From the NCBI GenBank assembly GCA_023974075.1, contig CM043793.1, forward strand, positions 5,800,896-5,864,895: 64,000 nt of DNA, read 5' to 3'. The notes under the pieces are model-generated. The model saw only the letters and a program-made list of their open reading frames with translations, was not told where the DNA came from and ran no database searches. This DNA is from Chaenocephalus aceratus. Lineage: Eukaryota; Chordata; Actinopteri; Perciformes; Channichthyidae. Below are positions 1 through 64,000 of the stretch, piece by piece; position 1 is the stretch's first letter; the number at the start of each line of letters is the position of its first letter. The translations under genes and the position numbers were made by a program.

Positions 1-1
1 C

Positions 2-310
2 GGCAGAGCTCCGGGGCCTGAGCCGGGACACGGAGCTACCGAGGAGGCGGAGGAGGACGGTCTGCGTGGATCATTCCCCATACATCCCCTAGCGAGGCAG
101 GAGAAGACTCGAAAAAACGAAAAAATACCAACAACTGTGAAAGCAAAACTATTCAGGCGCCAGGGCCAGCAGCACGAGTCCTCCGGGGCCTCGAGAGTGT
201 TCACCGCGGGGTCTGTGCTCCCCGCCGTGGACTGCCGACATAGATGCACCGATGACTGGAGTACTGATGGAGGCTGGTGTCTTCTGCTGAGCTGTAGCAG
301 GGACACGTAG
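2..310 (+). other. Unrecognised open frame entering from the left edge (possible last exon of a neighbouring gene)
   Basis: Reading frame 2 is open from the window edge for about 102 codons to a TAG at 308-310. It has no start codon inside the window. The translation is polar and of mixed composition (Glu/Asp-rich near the start, Lys/Arg-rich in the middle, ending near Cys-Ser-Arg-Asp-Thr) and the DNA is GC-rich compared with the AT-rich sequence after 360. That would fit the 3' end of a plus-strand gene convergent with niban2. I do not recognise the protein. A chance open frame in a GC-rich stretch is equally possible. Confidence 0.25.
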
Positions 311-1260
311 GTATGACGTCAGCACGCTGCGCTGCCTTCAGGTGCTGTTTATGATCATAGACTGTGTATATAAAGTGTAGGATCCAATTAAAAGATCATC
401 TTCAGCCCACCAGGCAAAACAGTAAAACTAATGATTAAGCGATTGCTATAATGGCTATATTCCCATAAAATAATCCTACCATTTTTTATTATTTTCATAG
501 TTATGTTTGTCTGTAGTAGGCTATTGGTGTTTGAATAACATATTTATTTTAAATTGAAGACCATTTTTTGTTTACGCAAATATTGTCAGGGTATTTAAAA
601 TGCTTAACAATTTACATAAATGTGTAAACATAATTACTGGTATAGTATAAACCATGCACTAGTATTTACTGTACAACCTATAGGAATGCAAAACGGCGTA
701 GACGTAATTCTTCCGTAGGTAATAATCCGTGTATCCTACCTGCCTGCTGTATGGAAAGCCCAAAGTGCCACTATTCGCCCGTTTAAACGGGCGTTTTTGT
801 CAGCCTTCCATCTCGTGCACACATGTATGTCGTGCTCTCATCATTGGTCATGTGCGCGTTCGTGTGTGTTGGAGGAGGGGCTCTGTAAGGTAGGCTGAAG
901 GAAGGGGCACATTTTTTCCGGCTGCGTACTTCCAAATTCTAGCGCACTCAAGCTGGTTTCTTCGTTCTTCTTACCAACCCTACCTTTCAGAGAATACATT
1001 TCATAACATGTAAGAGAACATATTCGAGGGGTGATCAATAACATAGTTAATTACTTTTCCATTCTTCTTTCTGCTAACGGTGTCGCAGTTTCTCGTCTCT
1101 CCCGTTGTTGTGCTTAGTGCGTACGCATGGGTTAGAGTTTGCGTGGAGGACCGCACATTTTCCCATCAAATTAGTATTTTATAAATCGCAAACATTGCGT
1201 AGAAACTGGCGTACGCCATTTTTTGAGTGTATATCCCTCTATAAATGAGGCCCCTGGACT
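311..1260. other. Non-coding flank, probably an old DNA transposon
   Basis: AT-rich sequence with no coding potential. It holds a perfect 18-bp palindrome at 776-793 (CGCCCGTTTAAACGGGCG). It ends in a phrase around 1230-1255 (ctataaatgaggcccc) that looks like the degraded terminus of a teleost DNA transposon. No complete terminal repeat pair could be paired up. Confidence 0.3.
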
Positions 1261-2225
1261 CGACTGGTGGGGCAATGAAGGCCTCGAGTATACAAGCATA
1301 AAGTATAATGTTCGTCTGAGTGAAAACTTATATTCATGTACTTTCCTCCCTAATGAGATTACCTTTTTTGTATGTCACCGATTATAATGCCATTTTTGAA
1401 AAATAAATAAATATATTAAAAAAAACAAGACTACTGATTATAATAAATTGATAATGATTTATTATTATCATCATTGAAAGTAATTTGAATCACACAAGAG
1501 TAAACAAATCTAAAAGTACATTGGTGAAAAAAAGGGATGCATAAATAAATGGAGAGGTCACTTACAAAACCATATCAAATTATGTGAAAGGAAAACTTGG
1601 TTGGTCCCGGGTCCATAATATTTATACATAATATACAAAAGCTAGATTTGTCTTTTGTGTTTTTGCCACAAACACAAAAGTAATGGTCCCGTCTTTAGAT
1701 GCCAGTAAGTACTTTGACACAATTAAGGAATTAATGTTCCACATTCGAGAAAAGGATTTTTTTTTTTTTTTATTAACTCAAGAACTACAGCAATTAACAT
1801 ATTTCACCTTAGGCACCTAAACTGGGGTGTCCCTGCAGCCTGTCACTCAACACAACACACCATAACACACCATCATACCAGGTAAAGAGAAAGTAAAGAG
1901 GAATTTATGTTGACCGAAAGCTCAGAATCTGTTGAGGATTTTCTGTTAGCTGGACAGGTGTGAACATTATTCTGAAAAAGTGTGTTTAATAATATGACGA
2001 TACAAACTGAGCCCTGCTTGGTGAAAAGGATGTGCCGATCTGTGATTACTGTGCCTAGAGTTAAAACCAAAAGAAGTATCATTTAATATTTGTCAAATAA
2101 AAAATAAAAACCGAACATAGCAGTATCCAGTTCAAATGGAGCTCATTCATCACTGGTCTCTCTTTCTGCGGCAACACTCATCGCCCCCCCCCCTCAGGTT
2201 CCTCCTCCTCCTGTCCCTCTGCCTC
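1261..2225 (-). other. 3' UTR / downstream region of niban2
   Basis: This follows the niban2 stop on the minus strand. The first minus-strand AATAAA is at 1774-1769 and runs straight into an A-tract (the plus strand shows about 17 T at 1755-1771). It could be the polyadenylation signal, giving a 3'UTR near 450 nt, or the tail of a retroposed copy. Another AATAAA (tttatt on plus) lies near 1457. The real cleavage site cannot be decided from sequence alone. No other gene is seen. Confidence 0.3.
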
Positions 2226-58585
<56,360 letters not shown>

Positions 58586-58900
58586 GCTGGAGGGAACTCA
58601 GAACCCCAGGTGGACTCCTGGTATGTGCAGTGTTTAAAGAAGGGAACCGAGCCGGAAAAACTGAGCTGTCACCGGCTGACCAACATCACCGGGCGCGGGG
58701 CCTGCAGTCAGCGGGTCGGGAACGACTGAAGCAGACGGTGAGGGAGGACACAGTGAGCGGAGGGACACACTGGCGGAGCTGTGGGAGAGGGACACACCCT
58801 CCTTTAAACCACCCCCCCCCCCCCCCCCCCCTTCCCAGCGGCGCTGCGTTCAAGTCTCAGGATAAAATATGTTAGAACTATTAGGATTTGACCGCACTGT
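58586..58900 (-). promoter_or_regulatory. niban2 5' UTR and proximal promoter region
   Basis: GC-rich, CpG-containing sequence just upstream of the start codon, with a poly-C tract of over 20 bases (near 58808-58830). No clear TATA box was found, as expected of a GC-rich promoter. The transcription start cannot be placed from sequence alone. Confidence 0.4.
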
Positions 58901-60837
58901 GAACGCTGAACGTTCAACAGTGTGTTCAAACCTTCTCCACACTGCCAGGAGAAATACGTCTGTTTGAGGAGCACTGAACAAGAGCCTGAAACAGAAGCAC
59001 CTGAATGTGTCGAACATGCTGGACATAATCAGCCTGCGTATTTCAAACATAGGTATATTGTAAAACGTAGGGGTTGGCACAAAACAGCTCTGAGAGGACA
59101 ATGTGCAAAAAGTTTGGGATGACATCTTTATTCCCCACCACTTGATATGCTGTTCCTCTGCTGGCCTCTCGTGGATTTAGCATGTGGTGCCATTACTATG
59201 GGATTAGTTTTGTATCATAAAGATAAAGCAACACTTTCTCAGAATAAAGCAAAACCATGAGTTTAAAAGAAAAAAAAACTGAGTCAAGCAAAATAAAATA
59301 CATTTAAAAAATAAAACTAAACGTTGCAAACAAATCATTCGTGTAATCATGTAAACTATAAGTATGTTTTCTTTGTTTTAACATAGGTTTTTGTTTGCAG
59401 TTCTTGTTGCTACTTTCTGAATGATCAGACTTTTGCTCTCGCTGCAGCTCTCTCGTTTGCGCTCCTTCACTTTTTGTTTGAGATTCTGACACAAACCTCC
59501 CAGGTGAGCGGGACTTTCAGGGGTTGAAAGCATCAATCTGGTGCACTTGAGAGCAACATGAAGAGATCTATGGATACTTCTCTCAACACCCAGATGAAAC
59601 AGAACTGTAAGCAGATGTTCTTTTTCTTTATGGATATTTTACAAATCACTCCCCTTTCAAACTATATTCTTGTTTTACTGCCATAGAGTATTTCATAACT
59701 GTTTTTCATTTATTTTCTTATTGTTTGTACAACTATAATGATCATATGAAGGTGTGCCGCGGAAATAATCTTTTGAATAATTTGTGAGAAAACCGTTCTA
59801 AACACTCAAGAGTCCTTTAGCTCACCTGAGCCCCTCAGTCTGACAGGGGAGGACTCTCCTCCAGCTTGTTGTGGAACAAACAGCTCCTTATGTCCGACCA
59901 CTGCTTTAAACAATACAAATGAATAAATAAAACAGAATTTGTTTGATTGCTTTTTTTATATCTGTTATGGAAGTTGAGCAAACATGACTTGGGACACAGC
60001 ACTTTGGCCTATTTGTGCTAAAAGAGTCATTATTTAGAATTTTGAATATCCTGAGAATATAACATAGGGGATTACACAAATGTAAATGTTATCAACAGAA
60101 CAAACAGTAGAATAGTAGGCTACACTTAGCCGAGTATTTTTCCTATGATTGCCTGATTTCATGTTTTCAGTATTTCTTCAAAAGTTGTATATTATAAAAT
60201 TAGTACAACTATACAAATTATGTTTTTAAACTTAAGACTACAAGTACAAAATGATATTAGCTTGTGTTCACCTCGTCAGATTGGCACGTGTGGTTGTGTG
60301 TGTCTGTGTTGTAGCAGTGACATGATCTCAAACAGCCAGCTAAGCATCCCGGAATTGTGCTGAAGATCCTACATGTACATTACATGTTTTAGGTTATAAA
60401 TAATATCACATCAATGGTGCATCAAATCAGCCTTCAAAGGACAACCGAAAAGAGGAACATTGGAAAGTGTCAAAACACTCTTAAATTCTTTATTTGTGGT
60501 TTGTGAAGCAACAACAGGCTGCTGAGATGTTTCCAGCTGTGAGCCTCTGCCCTCTGGTCAGCTGATGTGGACAGGGAGGAGGGACTTCAGAGGATTCAAC
60601 ATCAGATGCATCTTTATCATCGTCTTATATTAAGTGTATAGTTAGTCTTCAAATAAAGATTGTTCCTAGCATCTGTGTTGCAGTTTCTCTGAAGCTCTTC
60701 TGTTGATTGTCATCCTGTAGCCTACTTGAAGCTCATGTTGTCTGTTTCTGTCTCGGGGCCTGGCTCTGGATGTCCGCTACAGTATGTGCCAACTTTTCAG
60801 AGGCGAAGGTCTGAACTTTTGCAGGATATTGTTTTTT
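58901..60837. other. 5' flank with a hAT-core fragment
   Basis: 59521-59910 is an inverted fragment of the shared hAT core (aagcatcaatctggtgcac, gaagagatctatgga, cagaactgtaagcagatg, ctgacaggggaggactctcc). The rest is AT-rich with no gene recognised. Confidence 0.6.
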
Positions 60838-61413
60838 AAAGTTATGTTGTGTTCGGGTCTCCCGTGACCCGTTTCACGTTAAAATTATATAATAACTACG
60901 CTCTAGTTTTTTTTTTAACGGAACAAGGCTTCATGATATCCTCCACAACAGCTATATAAACACTACAAAACTGATTTTGACAATTTTAGCCAAGTCTGAA
61001 GGTCTCTAAAACATTTGTTGGACCAATCAAGATTCATCTTTGACTTTAGACACCACACCCCTTCATCCACTGTAACAATAATTTAAAACTTTTTTTGGGG
61101 AGATTGTATTCTAATATTAGTCTATTATAGTCAGATAACGTAATGATCCACTGTCTTCACTATAGGAAATATAATGACTGAATTGAATCACATGTTTTAC
61201 TTAAATATGTGGTGTAATGTTTTTTGGGGCCATACAATTAAATTACAACAGCATTGTACGGTTGTGAATGCATAATAAGTTAGTTATGATGTAGATAAAA
61301 CAATATTGGATGATAGTCATTATTTTTGAGTGTTTTGGACTGAGAAAAATCATGGGTCAAAATTGACCCACCGACACCATGAACGGTAACAGCTTTTGAA
61401 CACAACACAACGG
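60838..61413. mobile_element. MITE-like repeat with gttgtgttc inverted ends
   Basis: The left end gttatgttgtgttcgggtct and the right end tgaacacaacacaac are inverted, with subterminal gtgaccc and aattgaccc motifs. Non-coding. The superfamily is not determined. Confidence 0.55.
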
Positions 61414-61439
61414 TTAAGAATAAGATATTGCTAATATTG

Positions 61440-62490
61440 TAAGATACAGCACCAGGGCCGTCCCTCCCTACTGGAAGATTAGAGGCTCCACTAGCACCCC
61501 CCAAACCCCCCCCCCCCAACGCTCGCGAAACAGAGGGTGTTTCTCAATGTCGAGGACGCTTGCTTGGTCTTCCCGAGTCACTTGCTTCAGAAGCGAGGCA
61601 AGAAACCTTCCTAGCCTCGGAAAACGAAGAATTGTGGAATAGGCTAACACAGAGGTCTGCAACCTTTTTACCAAAAGAGCCATTTTGCCCCCTTTTTCAC
61701 CAATTTTTTTTGTCTGGAGCCGCAAAACATATTTGATGGCTTGATAGCTTATAAAGTTGTATATATTGTTATATATAATAAAAAAAAAAACTTGCATTTA
61801 TTATTTATTACATAATAGAAAACTGTTAACCTCTAATAATAAACAAAGAACTCTTATAAAGAGAATTTAAAAAAAAATACACAGGCCTCGCCTACTTTAA
61901 AATAAATCAACACAGCATGTTCTGCCCTTACGCGCGTATCCCTATGCGTAGCTAGACAGTTAGCTAACATTTAAAAGTCCTCCAATAAAGATGCAAGGTT
62001 TTCTTTCTTGATGTTACTGTTCTTCTTTTACTTTGTAAAACTGTAACAATACAGAAATAAAACACAGATAAGTGTGCAGGCTTTACATAACATATAAGTA
62101 GCACTGTACAAACGACACACATACTACTATTAAAGGAATTAGCTATCATTAGCATCACTATTAGCTAGAAATAGCACAGATCACCATTAGCTAAATTAGC
62201 ACACATTAAACTAGCTTCAGACCAAAACTTACAAACATTCTGCACATAACACATCCAAATTACACATGAATAACTCACAGACAAATAGTCTCCAAGGCTC
62301 AAGCATCACAGACATGAACACAGTTTACATGACGTCTCTGCTCCATGTGTTGACCTCGTGCTCCGTTTACAAAAATCCTCGCAAAGCAGAGAGCGCTCAC
62401 TCTGACACGCCCCCAGCAAACCAACAAAACCAAGGAGCGCTCACTCTGATCCAAAAAACATGTCCCAACTACATAAACATAGAAATAGGC
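61440..62490. mobile_element. Degraded repeats and probable BEL/Pao 3' LTR
   Basis: 61452 starts a cagggccgtccct repeat end. 61650 starts a hAT terminus (cagaggtctgcaacc, agagccattttg) without a partner. The segment just below 62495 follows a polypurine-like CAAGCGGGGAGTG on the minus strand and so probably is the 3' LTR of the adjacent BEL/Pao element. LTR limits are not resolved. Confidence 0.45.
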
Positions 62491-62494
62491 AGCA

Positions 62495-64000
62495 CACTCC
62501 CCGCTTGAGATAATAACATTATATCACGACAAATACAATTGAACTTGAAAGGGAATGTCCTCTGAAAACAACATATTAAGAGTTCTTTCTCTAAGACTCT
62601 GCAAGAAGGACAACAATTTCTGTTACAGGCCTAAGGAACACCTTGGCTGTCCCGTCCTTCACAATCCGCACTTCTACTTTGCGGACCCTCTTGTCATTGC
62701 TTGGAAAAGTCTTAACAACCAATCCCATTGGCCATTCGTTCCTATGGGCTTGACTGTCTTTGAGAAGGACGACGTCTCCTTCTTTGACGTTTGGCTCGTC
62801 TTGCGTCCACTTCCTGCGGCTCTGCAGAGTAGACAGATACTCTCCTTTCCATCTCTTCCAAAAGGTGTCGGGAAGGCACTGAACTTGCTTCCATTGCTTT
62901 CCGACCAACTGAGCTGTATCGAAATTTCCAGGAGGTGCTGAAACTGCACTCATTTTCTGAGTCAGGAGCATTGAGGGGGGCATATCTGGGTCAGTAGACA
63001 CAGACACAAGGGGTCTTGCGTTGATGATCGCCATCACCTCTGCCATGAATGTGCTCAGAACCTCATGTGTAAGACGTACTGGTCCACTAAGGAGCACATC
63101 ATTTAGAGATGTTCCTCATCAGCACTTGAGTCGAACACAACTCGTATTTGGTTTGGCTTTTGTGGGTGATACACACCGAATGTTGGTAGGTACCAGTGTT
63201 CTTTTCCTTTGACCAAAGGTGGCGCAGGCTCAGCTTGGTCATTGTCCAGCATCTTTTGCATGAACTTGATGTAATGATTCTTTCATTTCTGGCCTTTTCT
63301 CAGAAGAAGGAGAAGAGACGTTTCAAGGCGTGTTCCCTGTTGCTTGAAAGGCGTCGTCTAGGAGAGCTGAATGGTAAAGGAGCTACCCAGCTGTTTCCTT
63401 CTTCTTGGTAGACCTCTGCCTCCATGATTGCAAGGTAAGCTTTGTCTTCTATTGAGTGCGATCTTGTTGTCATCTTTGGACCTGTCGAACACCGAACACC
63501 CAAGATTGTCTGTAATCGCAGTGCAATCTGTGTTCTGCTTACATGCAGGGAAGGTGAGACTAGGATGCTGTGTCATGCCACTGAAGTCTTCTTTAACATG
63601 AATACTGTTTGGACATGGACTGAGATAAGATGTGCGACCGTTGTGCAGGATGTTGGTCTTGTAGACATTGACCTCTGATGGTTTGTGAGCTATTCCCAAG
63701 CATACTTCTCCCACAATGACCCAGCCTAGGTCTAGCTGTTGTGCGTAAGGTCCATTGTGCGGTCCATTTGCTCACGTACTTTGTGCACCCTTAGGATGTC
63801 TCTCCCTAAGAGCAGAAGGATAGGAGCGTTTTGATCTACTGGATGAATCTTGTTAGCAACTGGCTGTAGGTGTGGGTGATGTAGTGCAATCTCTGGAGAG
63901 GGAATTTCTGCTCTTTCATCTGGCACCATGTCACACTCAATTAAGGGTGGTAAGGGAAGCTGTACTTTCCACTCCACAGACTCAATGACAAAATTAACGG
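62495..64000 (-). mobile_element. BEL/Pao LTR retrotransposon, internally deleted, running off the right edge
   Basis: Minus-strand frames include, from the right: a retropepsin-like/DUF1758 region with PILLLLGRDILRVHKVREQ (about 63850-63760), the linker before reverse transcriptase (phrases GEVCLGIAHKP and AYLAIMEAEVYQ, about 63714-63380), and LNDVLLSGP-like sequence. The frame then passes directly to the integrase C-terminal part (EVLSTFMAEVMAIINARPL, EGDVVLLKDSQ, WPMGLVVKTFPS, DUF5641-like) at 63085-62591. Most of the reverse transcriptase, RNase H and integrase core are missing, with frameshifts, so it is inactive. Confidence 0.85.

Noticed and set aside
1769..1774. Confident niban2 polyadenylation site
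   Set aside because: AATAAA here is followed by a genomic A-tract, which may be a retroposon tail. No downstream element could be verified.

Overview
The window is vertebrate, almost certainly teleost fish, genomic DNA. It has a multi-exon gene with GT-AG introns, an intron 1 of about 21 kb, long CA/GA microsatellites, and dense nested DNA transposons (hAT, Tc1/mariner, piggyBac-like, Kolobok-like), LINEs and a BEL/Pao retrotransposon typical of fish. There is no prokaryotic gene organisation, tRNA, rRNA or CRISPR array.

One host gene fills most of the window: a complete niban2 (FAM129B, Niban-like protein 1) on the minus strand. Its start codon is at 58585 and its stop at 2226. I reconstructed 14 coding exons from splice sites and frame. 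They join in frame to 3114 nt, encoding 1037 residues, against roughly 746 in human NIBAN2. Exons 1-13 give the conserved PH domain and helical Niban core (residues 1-551). Exon 14 encodes a greatly enlarged acidic tail.

The most unusual host feature is a coding minisatellite in exon 14 (2341-2940): 40 uninterrupted 15-bp units encoding a 5-residue SP-E-(V/E)-A repeat, about 200 residues long. It has a 180-bp higher-order period, and one T/A base is the only variation. Next to it, three single-base deletions leave an 18-residue Arg/Gln-rich frame-shifted island. An uninterrupted (GT)120 tract directly abuts the exon 11 splice donor, and a (GA)n tract abuts the exon 9 donor.

Layout. 1-2225: downstream/3'UTR, with an unrecognised open frame at the left edge. 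2226-5214: exons 14-11. 5215-12628: intron 10, with a dispersed repeat carrying LINE and piggyBac-like insertions, hAT remnants, small MITEs and a Tc1 split by a MITE. 12629-18539: exons 10-5, with a THAP-bearing Kolobok-like element and a solo LTR. 18540-33558: intron 4, dominated by a large fold-back DNA transposon (about 21.3-29.9 kb) with a MULE-like transposase and up to four levels of nesting. 33559-37327: exons 4-2. 37328-58530: intron 1, with a LINE containing a hAT that itself contains a hAT, plus several hATs and MITEs. 58531-58585: exon 1. 58586-64000: 5' flank with repeats and an internally deleted BEL/Pao element running off the right edge.

Transposon boundaries were set from terminal inverted repeats and exact or near-exact target-site duplications read in the sequence. 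Superfamily names are assigned from those signatures plus recognisable BED, THAP, Tc1, RT and integrase-type peptides.
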